DNA of 64,000 nt from [Phialemoniopsis] sp. UDSM-2020 (Eukaryota; Ascomycota; Sordariomycetes; Thyridiales; Thyridiaceae). This document shows, piece by piece, positions 55,101-64,000 of the stretch. Numbering within the stretch: the first letter of the stretch is position 1; each line of letters begins with the position of its first letter. The notes beneath the pieces are model-generated. The model had not been told where the DNA came from. It saw only the letters and a list, made by a program, of their open reading frames with translations, and ran no database searches. A program made the translations under genes and the position numbers. Where the stretch lies: the NCBI GenBank assembly GCA_018873225.1, contig JAEILZ010000009.1, positions 2,037,501-2,101,500 on the forward strand, in the 5' to 3' direction.

Positions 55101-55665
55101 CTTCCTCCAAGACATCGAGCTGGCGTCGAACCTCAATCTCTTGCTCGAGGGCCGCGTCAATGTGAGCGAGGGCCGCGCGGGCCTCGTCGGGAACCTGGCC
55201 ATCGCCGGGCTCGCCGCTCTCGAGGGTGTCGGTATTGATGGGCTTGTGGTCCGGGCCGAGCAGGATGGAGGCCGGGCTGGGCTTCCACTCGATGCGGCGC
55301 TGGAACTGGAACTGGACCCATTCCTTGTCTGCCTCCTCCTCGGCCTCGCTGGCCTGGCGGGCCTGCAGGTTCTCAAAGTACGCATCTAGGCCGCCGTGGC
55401 TGACCGACTTCTCGTGGCCGTGGCGGTGCTCGACGGCGACGCCAGCGCCCGAGACGGCGGTCGTGTGGAAGGCATTCTGGAGCTGGAGGGTCTGTAACCG
55501 GCCGAGACGGTTGCTGTGGCGGCGCGCAAAGGACGGCCGGTTCTGCGAGTTTAGAACATGGGGGTGGGTGGCGGCTACGACGGATTGCGCGTAGCCGTGG
55601 GTGAAAGATTTGGCGAATCCTTGACGGATGAAACTCTGGTACAAGGAGGAGTAGATGGTGGGCAT
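52114..55665 (-). CDS. Mitochondrial pentatricopeptide-repeat protein
   Basis: A single exon of 1183 residues. The N-terminus is Arg/Ser-rich and lacks acidic residues for the first 80 positions (SFARRHSNRLGRLQ), a mitochondrial presequence pattern. From about residue 240 onward there are many helix-pair repeats of PPR length: SVTYANHLTKLSEAGRYAEIP, DSDTYDILVGLL, TSVTYGTIVNALCRV, TSHTYKLLVDTHATL. PPR proteins bind organellar RNA and control its processing or translation; long fungal members include Pet309/Cya5-like proteins acting on COX1 mRNA. I cannot assign the exact orthologue. A glutamine/alanine tail ends the protein. Confidence 0.88.
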   Translation of the reverse strand: MPTIYSSLYQSFIRQGFAKSFTHGYAQSVVAATHPHVLNSQNRPSFARRHSNRLGRLQTLQLQNAFHTTAVSGAGVAVEHRHGHEKSVSHGGLDAYFENLQARQASEAEEEADKEWVQFQFQRRIEWKPSPASILLGPDHKPINTDTLESGEPGDGQVPDEARAALAHIDAALEQEIEVRRQLDVLEEEARSSHSPAPSAVDEALSRSLTPVSRTRTPASIARTATPPVDPQSVTYANHLTKLSEAGRYAEIPAVFEAMLVAGVAPIASAYNALLVAAIHLPSAKNEIVTKALDVYADMRHRKVAPDSDTYDILVGLLAARSLEVSALKKSLEDKRVRFGGMEEPGKFMFGSHELEHAILSEDDRLDLAVQLFASSVTAQKAAYSSETYHQLISACAQAGRVTDMLHLFEHMEVTKTTPFAATFPAMITAFASSGDLVSAVECYSEYRNLAMANDNGEATLLDRLDAQVYAAVINAYIISDKLEGAMKFYKKIITEYGARAADIKNAIVSSGFVQGFIERGIFEEALAWAQHIEAEARAPAMGKVATLAADQNNKHAAVAAFANLPAGFADVAKPTMALMALSVREGDILAASNYWQILSSPEVQVTPSFIEPTAMYAVAMIGSGQVLEGLTQSEVMFQRIRESAQDRAQLADEIEEGVEFIAQYMAARNIVDPRTVSPAASLVPETFTPSQYSSTPTVSSYEDTFDPYAHSTDFRGSSLIADDLEGPHARKGPKLSDAMGRFRNMRRAGRHPRYITYAKLISAAARDGKMNMCHDILAMARTDVPLMPQFAVVRYGWSSILDAMVGACLTLGDRGLAEQYHQELLAMGATPSANTFGLYITTLKESTKTFDEATEAVKIFHRAKAEGVEPSSFLYNALIGKLGKARRIDDCLFYFAEMRALGIKPTSVTYGTIVNALCRVSDDKFAEELFDEMEAMPNYKARPAPYNSMMQFFLTTKRDKAKVLSYYERMLARGIAPTSHTYKLLVDTHATLEPVNMVAAEAVLDRIRASGQKPEPVHYASLIHARGCNMHDMAGARRVFDSVVADPSIPPSACLYQALFEGMVANHVVSQSEEVLAHMTRKGVEMTPYIANTLIHGWAADKNIDKAHEVYSRVGRSRREPSTYEAMTRAYLAVEEREQAKGVASEMLGRGYPSAVVNKVLELLGGGNGQQAEEQQSAAVAA

Positions 55666-58600
55666 TTAGGAGACACCTGGTGGAGAGGAGTACTAAGAGC
55701 CGGAGTAAGATCGACGGTCAGCTATTCGGATCGAGCATACAAAATAAAGAGAATTGAATGACGAGTAGGTCATGAAGCTATTGGAGAAGTGTTTGAGAGC
55801 TCAGCTAGCTTGGTGGTGGTCGTGTTGGTGGGTAGCCTGCAGCTCGCGATGTGGTTTTGGGGGAGGCGCATCGGAGTTACGACCGAGGGCGAAGAAAAAA
55901 ATAGCTAGCCGGAGGGACAACCGAAGCAAAGCGACTTACATGGAGAAATAAAAGTATGCGCAGCTGCAGGTTCATTTGACAGCAATGATAGCCGCCAAAC
56001 AAACGCGCGATCCTCGAGGGGATTATTAAAAAGGGTATGGTTAGTTGTTTTCTCTTTGTAAAGGAAAAGAGAAAAAAAGAGAGGCCTGATTGAGGAGGAA
56101 GAGAAGGAGTGGGAGGAGAGAGTGTGTGTGTGTGGCAGGGAGTGATATGTATGTAATGACTGTACACACAAAATACGTGTGTGTATGGATCTGATGTGGA
56201 GGAGAGCAAAGGCAAAGAGGTACCGTGGTGGAGCGTGGAGCATGGAAGAGGGTGGTGGAAGTTTGCAGGCTCGGCGATTGGGCCCTGGTACCTCCCGCTT
56301 AGCTCCAGGTGCTGTGCTGTGCCCCCGTCCAGTGATGATTCAATTCAATTCAATGGATGGATGCGGATCTTTTTGGCTTTCTGGTCATGAAAAAATGCCG
56401 GAGCAGGCCAAGGGTGCCTTCGGAATTGGGAGGACGGGCTAGGCAGGCTAGACAGGGATTTTCCTGCCTTAGTCTTTTCTGGGGGTGGCAGCCAGTGACT
56501 CAGGCAGATGCGAGGCTACGCACATGCCCTGTGTAGCCAACCACAGCGCTCCCTAACCTCAGCACTAGGGGAGACTTGAAGGGGGTCCGGATAGTGCGTC
56601 TCCATCCATTAATGACTCTCCTTTTCTTCTTGTCTCTACAGTGGGTGGCGCTCAGTCAATTTTACGCGTTCAGCGAGAGGAGGACCCTTTTTCTCGTGAA
56701 CAGTCAGCCAGCCTGGTCGAGAACATCCGCATAGTGGGTTAGCGGGGCAATTGGACTCCAGAAGAAAGCAATGGTCCATCAAGCCAAAATCAGATACGGA
56801 TTGGGGGTCTGTTTGACAACAATTGAGGCGCAATCCACGGCAGTAAGTGGGTGTGTGACAGAGGGACAGCAATGGACGATCAGTTATCTGATCTGATGTG
56901 AGGGAGTGCAGTCTACGTGTTCTGTGTATTGGCCCTGCTTGCGTCAACCGGATTACATGTGCAGTGTGGGTGCCGCGTGTGTTGGAGACAGGAGGAAAGA
57001 CATGTGAATCACCATCAAGGAAAAGCCCGTGCCAGGCGACGATCCCAAGAGACCTAGGCGCGCTTCGTTTCGCATTGTATCGTTTGCCCAGACCCGGGGA
57101 ACCACCAAGATGACAAATGGCGGCCTTTCACTGCCTGAGTATCTTAGTATCCAACCCAGCAGCTCGGGGCCGAGTACACGTCTTGACGTCGATGACGGTT
57201 TGGTGGCCTCGCGGATCCTACGGATGCCTCGGGCGCGACCAAAGTGCGGGACGCTCCCGTTGGTGTGTCACTGGGGTTGGCCACCTTGTTAGGCGAAGAA
57301 GACAAGCCGGGATGGCACCCGTCAGGGGGAGATCAGCAGCGATGTACACGCTGTACAGCCTCTATGCGTGTTGTGTACATCAATGTAAACATGTCCCCCC
57401 TGTTTAGTGCTCTGTGCCTTGAGGTCATTTCCAGAAAAAGAATACCAGATAATGCGATCATCCATCCTGCATCATCCCGTCACCAAGACTAGTTTGGACT
57501 CGAACAAAGCCAAACGGGGATCGGCAAGCGGCCAGGTGATCAACTCAGCTACTACGGGAGTTACCCGTATCAGTTGGTTAAGCTACCAGGAAAAAGAGGA
57601 ACACCTGAATCTTGTCCTTCCACGTTTTCTTTGGCGCAAAAGCGTTTGTCGCAAAGCTGGTGTTCACACCAATGGCCGCCATGGTATTTTGCAAAATATG
57701 GGGTTGGCAGGGTAAAGCCGGAAGCCGGGTGTCCCCTCAGCTAAGATCCATGATCCATATTTGCCATGACGCCTCAGGTCGCGTGTCTTACTGCGATACT
57801 TTTTTCTCTTCAGGAAATGCCTCAAATGGCATTTTTTCGTGCTTTCGGGGCTTCTTTTGTGTTAGGGCTTGTGTTTGAAATTGCAATTTACATGACCTGG
57901 ACCCCTTTTTCTACCAGGGGTCTTTTTCTTTCATGCGCGTTGAGATGAGGAAATAGAGAATCTCCATCTTGCTCGTCGTCAAATTTCCTGATACTAAAAA
58001 TTTGCAGCACCAAGTGCAGGGGGAGCCCCGTTAGTATGGGGTACTCGGGCGCTGGATGCAGCTATTTCCAAACCAAAACAGCCAGTAGGGGGCCTCCCGT
58101 TTCAATCGACCAGAAGGAGGAAGTGTTCCAGAATGTCAACCCCTAACATTTTACACACGGGGGGGCGACCAAAATGGGCAATTTGTCTAATCAGTCAAAC
58201 CCTGCTGGGACCCCCTTGAGCCCTGTTCCCGGGTGGGTTTTCCGTGGGCTGGCTTCAAGGTTCACGGGGCGCAGGCCCAAATGCTGGGATCTGTCTTTTT
58301 TTTGGGTGTCACATGAGCACTCGCGACGAAAATGCACCGCTACCGTTTTATCGCGCTCTGGTGTCAGCCTCAGTGAGCCTGCTTCAGGGCGCACCCACCA
58401 TTTGGGGAGGCTCCATTCGGCCGCCGGCCTGCGCCAACCCTCCGGCTTACCCGTCTCTTTGTCTTTGGGGATACGCAGCTCGCTTCTTCGCGGCCTCGTC
58501 AGGGTATTTACGGGCGTCTCTGCCACCATTTCCCTGTTTCTGCCGCTGGACAAAAGATGACGAAAACATTCCAGTGCAGATCACCGGAGGAGCTTTCTGG

Positions 58601-59924
58601 GGGTTCCTCTCCGGGACTGAGATGAGATGCGATCAAGAATGATACTATTGATGACGGCAGCTTGACCCCCAAACACTGGGGGACGGAGTCGCACTCGCAA
58701 AGAGTTCGGCCGGCGGAAGCACCAGGCCCGACCCCGACCTTTGATCCATCAAGTCAATGATGCGTGCCTGGCTGCATACGCGTTCGTCCGGCAAGCTCGC
58801 CTCCTCCTGCTTGAGGAAAGACGTCAATCATCCATCATCTGATAATCTTTGTGCCATCGCTGTGCCACACTATCCCCGCCAAAAGAATGAATCGAATTGT
58901 TCCACGCTTCGTATTAAGCCTGTTCCTAGGCACGGGCAACTGATCTACACTCCGATTGTGGTTTGTGCTAAAAGCTCGCCAAAGTGGAGTCTTCTACCGT
59001 GCCGCTATCTCCGTCCCGAGCACGGACGGCATCGGCCTAAAGCGTTCCCGGACCTCTTGAGAGAAACACCGAGCCATCTCGGAGCGGCGTTTCGCAGTTT
59101 TCATTTATCTTCTAGCGAAGCTCACTCCCAGCCAAGCTGAAATGTGAGTATGATAAAAAAGGTCAATTTCTCGGCTCGCACTGGGACCGCATCTGCGGAT
59201 TTGCAGACCCGAAGTCAATGGATGAAGGTAGGACCTGGTAATTGTCCCTGTCGTCAGGGACTAGTGTGAGAGCAGGCAATATCTCACCTGTAGAAAATCA
59301 GAACGCAGAAATGGAAGAGGATGATCTCCAGAAGAACGGGACACCTGTTTCACCGATGGTGAACGCATTGTCGATCCCAAGGCAGGAAAGAACATGATCC
59401 CAAGCCCTCTTCACAATTTCATCAACTGACCACTGCGTCGGCTTCTCCTCCTCCGTCCCCAACACCTCGTGAAATGCACCTGGGGCCACTTCCCCGATCC
59501 TCACCCGACCCTCCCCCCATCTCCGTGTCCTTCCAGCACGAAAGCAGGTATCGGGCTTGGTCCCGGGCCTCACCGTGGTCTTTGCCTGGACCATCTTCCC
59601 TCCCCGCTCCCGCTAAGTCTACCTCAACATTTCATCCGTTGCCCTGCTACCAGTGTACGCTCTTAGCCACCCTTCATAAGCTATATATAGGGACACCAGG
59701 CTCCAGGGTCACTAATCTTACCTCTCAGTCACCACCAACTATATCTTATGTGTAACTCAGCATTAAAGGGGATAAATCTCCTAAGGTTAGGGAATAATCA
59801 TCCTACAGATTACTATGTTGCTTAGAATTCATACAGCAAAAGAGTTTAAAGAAGATAAAGAAGCAATCAAGAGAAGTAATAGAATAGAGCTAGAAAAGGG
59901 TAAAGGACAAAAAGGTAACCTCTC
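55666..59924. other. Long gene-poor region upstream of the PPR gene
   Basis: More than 4 kb in which only short, low-quality open frames occur on both strands. A small GT/GA microsatellite lies near 56110-56135. No family, RNA gene or transposase was recognised. 59700-59924 is AT-rich with poly-purine character, suggesting decayed repeat DNA. Confidence 0.4.
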
Positions 59925-60215
59925 TTGGAGGCCAATCCTTTATTCATAAAGGTCCTGCCCACTGGCCTCTTAACCCAGCGTGCTACAGCACCCCGCGACT
60001 CTTTCGAGTATGGGCGGTATTTGTTTGCAATCTCCAAACCTCGCATCCGAGGACCGTCACTGTCACGATTGCCCCCAAGGGTGTTAACTCGGGGGCGGAT
60101 CGAACTCAGGACCTCGGGCAGGGGTTAGGAGTCGTTTCTGAAGGGTGTGGGATAGTGGTCATTGCGAAGTTGGTGTCACCTCCACCTCACTTCCGCTACA
60201 CCATCTCAGCTCCTT
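59925..60215 (-). repeat. tRNA-like / transposon-derived remnant
   Basis: On the minus strand an A-box-like TGGTGTAGCGG lies about 90 bp before a B-box-like GAGTTCGATCC (near 60105). A further tRNA-like stretch (GTAGCACGCTGGGTTAAGAGGCC) lies downstream. No tRNA folds. The pattern suits a tRNA-derived SINE or a piece of an LTR element. Low confidence. Confidence 0.25.
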
Positions 60216-60310
60216 GGTTGGAAAGATTGGACCTAATTCAGGGTTATAAAGGCTTGCCCTCAGACCTGCTTCCTAGTACCTGACTGTAGGCTACCTGAGA
60301 GTGTTACTAT

Positions 60311-60626
60311 TCCGTTGATACCTGTTGTGCTTTGACTAGCCTTACAACAGGTAGCAAGCAGTTTCTGTTAATTGTACCTTATGCCAGCGACAGGGAAGAT
60401 CCAACCTTGTTTTGTTCTTTCTCTCCAAACCTCTGAAGCAACTGTCAACGTCCATCATGCGTTGACCATCGGTGGCGCTGACACGAACATCGCCAATGTC
60501 TGACGAGCTTGTTGATCGCTTGTACGAATTCATTCACACATTTTTGAAGATACCGCATACCAAATGCGGATGGTAAACGTCTGTACGGACATACCATTCT
60601 GCTGATACCCATTGCGCCTTGACCAG
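60311..60626 (+). repeat. Pair of 31-bp repeats differing only by transitions
   Basis: The 31-bp sequences at 60311-60341 and 60596-60626 agree at 24 positions. All seven differences are C/T or G/A. The first copy is followed by the reverse complement of its ACCTGTTGT, giving a 9-bp stem. Transition-only divergence is what repeat-induced point mutation would leave. Confidence 0.45.
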
Positions 60627-61382
60627 CTGGGTACCCAATGAAGTCGAGCACACACACAAGACCAATAAGAGGGTGCTGGCGAAGACATAAACAATACATA
60701 GCTTTCTGATATCGTGAGGAGAGCCACGACTTGGCCAAACCAGGACTAGGACTGCTGTGTCTCTCTGGGAGTGTATGGGTCATGTTCGAAATTAACAACT
60801 TAGTTTTTATCATTTTCATTCTTTTCCCCTCGTCTTCTTTTTGTTCTGAACTATTGCTTGTCCCTTGTTTTCATCTTTCAAGTAATTAAATTGTCCCTGC
60901 CGATATCACATACACCAGCGTCGATATCAATTTATGCGGTAGCAATACTGGTTGATCCAAATCTTCTCAAGCCAAGTCGATCATCAAGGAGTTGCGTGTC
61001 GCAAACACTGCACTTCCTATGCATGGTTTTTTTGTCCACGATAGCGAGGTCTGCTATCTTGCTCTCCACGCTGAAGCTTTGCACCTATGTATAGTAGCGT
61101 AGAGCCATATCTATAAAAATGTTGACAATTTATTTGTGTGTCACTGCGCATGACAGAGGTTTGACGACAAAGAGGCTGATGGTGGTGGAGGAGTTCGTTG
61201 AGAGAATACGGATTCGCAAACCAGGCTGACATCACAGCCACAAGCGTAGGGCATGGGCACAGTGCCCCAATCAGCTTGTCCAGGGAGGTCAAGCTCCTTC
61301 GTGTGAAGTCTGTGAGGGCTTGCATTGATATGGGGATAATTACCAAAAATAAAAACGTACAAAGATGGAGGAACAAATTGGC

Positions 61383-61387
61383 AAAAA
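61383..61387 (-). terminator. Pol III terminator of tRNA-Trp
   Basis: Five T residues on the minus strand beginning four bases after the discriminator base of the tRNA. Confidence 0.7.
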
Positions 61388-61390
61388 GTA

Positions 61391-61527
61391 TGAGCCGGAC
61401 CGGATTTGAACCGATAACCTTTCGATGTCCTGAATACTGGAGTCGAACGCGCCTAGTTTGGATTAGTATTTTGCTTTTGTGTGGTGGGTTATTAATGGGA
61501 AGCTCACTACCGTTGCGCCACCAACCC
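61391..61527 (-). tRNA. tRNA-Trp(CCA), with D-loop insertion and anticodon intron
   Basis: Reading the minus strand: 5' acceptor GGGTTGG (61527-61521), D-stem GCGC, loop AACGGTA, then a 55-bp insertion (61507-61453). Next come D-stem GCGC, the anticodon stem TTCGA and loop CTCCAG with anticodon CCA (61440-61438). A short intron of about 10 bases (61436-61427) is followed by ATCGAA. The variable loop AGGTT, T-arm ATCGG-TTCAAAT-CCGGT, acceptor CCGGCTC and discriminator A (61391) complete it. A-box and B-box (GGTTCAAATCC) are intact and a T5 terminator follows. Without the insertion the D-arm reads GGCGCAACGGTAGCGCG, the standard tRNA-Trp sequence. The acceptor stem pairs fully but uses three G-T pairs. 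Confidence 0.78.
61453..61507 (-). other. Intron-like insertion in the tRNA-Trp D-loop
   Basis: 55 bp beginning GTGAGC, containing ATACTAAT (branch-site consensus) 16 bp before the end, and ending CTAG: all spliceosomal signals on the tRNA strand. TAG flanks both ends, so the boundary can slide and a 3-bp target duplication is possible. Confidence 0.7.
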
Positions 61528-62656
61528 AATACGGCAGTGCGCCAGCTATGTAGTTTTATGACCGATAGGATGGTAAAATCAGGCAGCTCTCAATAGCGAC
61601 CTCATTCTGTTCAACATTATCAGCGTCCCAGGAGGCAACCTACCTATGTCTTTCCTCTCACATGGCGTCCAGGCGCGCTGGGAGTGGGTAAGTAGGACCC
61701 AAGAAAAAGAGCACATCGTGGAAGGCTTCTGTTCGGCACTTCGGCAAGGGGTGGACGAGCTAGCTGGCCTGGCAACTTGGGTGTTGAGCTGATCGCCATG
61801 CCACCTCGTCGCCGTCTGGTACATGCCTTTTGCCTTTTTGGCATGCTCCCCCCACACGGGGGACGTTGGACGGGAGCCCGGCTCCTGCATACCACAGCTC
61901 GTCCCCGCCGCCCCGTGCGCATCGCACCCGGGCGACGGCATTCCATGCCTGACGCAAGGATTAGAGTTGGAGACATTTGACAGCTATCCTTTCAGTACTT
62001 GCAGCAACCAGCTTCCTGATCTAGAAGAACAATCAGGCCACCGCCATCGAATTTCATCCGGCGTCAGATGATCCCCGGGTCTGTCCGTCCATCCGTGCGG
62101 TCCGCCGGGCGGCGAATGGGAGGATTTGCCCCGCCCGCCGCTGCCGGATTGATCAACCAGTGTCTGCCATCTGCTTAGCTAAGGCAGTCCAGTCCAGTCC
62201 ATCGAAAGTGGGCTCCCCTGACGATCCCTGCAAGTGCGGGTGTTGCGAGTAGCGTCGCAATAGCGCGCGTCCGTCGATGGAAACTTTGGCGCCCGGAGGG
62301 GTAGCTTTTCGAGGGGCATCGTTTGCACGTCATTGAAGCATCAATGGGAGCTGTTTGACAGGTGCACACTCGCACAGCCAAGCACTCTTCTTGCTGCTGC
62401 CGCCGCTGCTGGTCTGCGGGGAAACATCTCACCAAGCATCGTCATCCTCAATTTGTCCCCCTGTGTGATCTTTTGCTTTTTGCACTCTCCTCGGCAAGGA
62501 AAACCCAGACACTTCGCCCGCCTATCTGCTCTCTGCTCTACTTGAATTGCTTGCCGGTTGCATTCAAGCTCTCATTCACACCACTGCCGGCCCGGCACAT
62601 ACCCAAGACCCCGCACTACTCGGTTCCCGATCGAGATCGTCGGAGGGGAAGCTACC
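61528..62656. other. Upstream region of ERG8
   Basis: 1.1 kb without a supported gene between the tRNA and ERG8. The last 200 bp are C/T-rich, as in fungal 5' leaders. Confidence 0.4.
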
Positions 62657-64000
62657 ATGTCCGAGCCCAACCCCACCACCGCCGTCTCGGCCCCGGGCAA
62701 GGTCCTCTTCACCGGGGGCTACCTCGTCCTCGACCGCGCCTACACGGGCCTCGTCTACGGCCTGAGCGCCCGCGTCAATGTCGTCGCCCAGGAGATCACC
62801 ACCAGCCCGGGCGTCCAGCTCACCGAGATCGTCGTCGAGAGCCCCCAGTTCCTCGAGGCCCAGTGGCGGTACGGGTACCACCTCGCCGACGAGGACGGGG
62901 GCATGTCTGTCACGCAGCTCCAGATGTAAGTGTGTGCTTTGTGTGATGAGATGCCCCCATTACATTACGTCCCGCCTCCAATTCCCAGTCCCATTTCTCT
63001 GCACGAGACCCGCTGACCACCACACCACAGCGGCTCAACCATCTCGGCCAACCCCTTCGTCGAGACGGCCCTCTCGTACGCCCTGACCTACATCTCCCGC
63101 ACCTCCCACCAGCACCCGGCCCACAGCATCAAGTCGGCCCGCCTCACCATCCTCGCCGACAACGACTACTACTCCCAGCCCTCTTCATCGTCTGCCGGTC
63201 CGGCCTCCACCTCCTCCGCCACCTCGTCCTCGTCCTCCACCGTCACCGCGCCACAGCAGCAGCAGCAGGGCGGCGGAGGCCGCTTCGCCCGCTTCCCCAC
63301 CACCCTCCGCAAGGCCAACAAGACCGGGCTAGGCTCCTCCGCCGCCCTCGTCACGGCCCTCACCGCCGCCCTGCTCGCGCACTACCTGCCCGCGGCCCAG
63401 TTCGACCCGGCCTCGGACGCCGGCAAGCGCACGCTGCACAACCTCGCGCAGGCCGCGCACTGCGCCGCGCAGGGTAAAGTCGGGTCCGGCTTCGACGTCG
63501 CGGCTGCCGTCTACGGCTCCTTCAAGTACCGCCGCTTCTCGCCCTCGCTGCTGTCAGGCCTGCCCGAAGCCGGCAGCCCGGGGTTCGCCTCGGCGCTCGC
63601 GAAGGTCGTCGACGAGGCGGAGTGGGACACGGAGACGGCGCGCGAGGGCGTGGGCTTGCCCAAGGGCGTGGCGCTGCGCATGTGCGACGTGACCTGCGGC
63701 TCCGAGACGCCGAGCATGGTGAAACAGGTCCTCGCGTGGCGCGCGTCGTCCGGGGAGCCCGCGACGCAGCTGTGGGACGAGCTGCAGGCGCGCAACGAGG
63801 AGCTCGCGGCGGTCCTGCGCGACGGCCGCACGGAGGACATACGCAAGGCGACGGACGCCGTGCGGAGCTTGACGCGCAAGATGGGCGAGGCGAGCGGCGT
63901 GCCGATCGAGCCGGCCTCGCAGACGGAGCTGCTCGACGCGCTGGCCGACTCGGTCGAGGGCGTGTACGGCGGCGTGGTCCCGGGCGCGGGCGGGTTCGAC
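62657..64000 (+). CDS. ERG8: Phosphomevalonate kinase, N-terminal part (runs off window)
   Basis: Exon 1 is 62657-62925; a 105-bp intron follows; exon 2 starts at 63031 and is still open at base 64000. The 413 residues visible begin MSEPNPTTAVSAPGKVLFTGGYLVLD, the typical start of Erg8. The GHMP kinase ATP loop NKTGLGSSAALVTAL is near residue 225, and AAQGKVGSGFDVAAAVYGS follows. A Ser/Thr- and Gln-rich low-complexity insert (about residues 145-180) precedes the ATP loop. The enzyme phosphorylates mevalonate 5-phosphate to the diphosphate in sterol synthesis. The C-terminal GHMP lobe is outside the window. Confidence 0.92.

Noticed and set aside
53998..55389. Plus-strand open frame of 463 codons
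   Set aside because: Antisense to the PPR gene; no recognisable domain, biased Gly/Asp/Val composition.
58174..58642. Overlapping open frames on both strands in the gene-poor region
   Set aside because: Short, no similarity, no splice partners or signal features.
1..64000. CRISPR arrays, insertion sequences, riboswitches, operons with ribosome-binding sites
   Set aside because: None seen, and the intron-containing fungal genes make prokaryotic features unexpected.

Overview
The window is nuclear DNA of a filamentous ascomycete (Pezizomycotina, most like a Sordariomycete). Genes are split by short GT-AG introns (49-105 bp) with CTAAC/CTGAC-type branch sites. The families are fungal: Zn2Cys6 regulators, GLEYA adhesin, GPI-anchored wall protein, SesA and NACHT-ankyrin cell-death proteins, DUF6594, Dbp7 and Erg8. 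All exon boundaries were read by eye from splice signals and frame continuity; none has transcript support.

Left third (1-28 kb): accessory genes. There is the 3' end of a probable transcription factor, an MFS drug/H+ antiporter, an FAD monooxygenase, a DUF6594 membrane protein facing a gene with two retropepsin-like domains, an amidohydrolase facing an amidase, and an F-box gene with a broken frame. Then come secreted or surface genes: RNase T2, a GLEYA adhesin with Thr/Ser repeats facing a GPI wall protein, and an SGNH esterase facing a cupin-like membrane protein. An alpha/beta hydrolase with two compensating frameshifts, an unknown protein and a regulator with both a C2HC finger and a Zn2Cys6 finger complete this part.

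Middle (28.8-39.5 kb): a compact set that looks like an amino-acid catabolic cluster. It holds an SDR, a DapA-family lyase/aldolase, a C6 regulator, a fused aconitase X, an amino-acid permease and a PhyH-type 2-oxoglutarate dioxygenase. Aconitase X proteins include cis-3-hydroxy-L-proline dehydratases, so uptake and breakdown of a hydroxyproline-like compound is the best inference.

40-48.3 kb: a probable amyloid-signalling cell-death locus. A NACHT-ankyrin receptor begins with a sigma-type motif (N-T/S-G-T/S-G-x-Q ... G-x-G-x-Q). Two adjacent small SesA-domain proteins end with matching motifs. A large coiled-coil gene sits head-to-head with the receptor.

Right third (48.6-64 kb): housekeeping genes (DBP7, a large mitochondrial PPR protein, the start of ERG8) separated by an unusually long gene-poor stretch of about 7 kb. 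That stretch contains a tRNA-Trp(CCA) gene whose D-loop is interrupted by 55 bp that look like a spliceosomal intron. Removing it restores a standard tRNA-Trp D-arm. The sigma locus and the interrupted tRNA are the two most interesting items.
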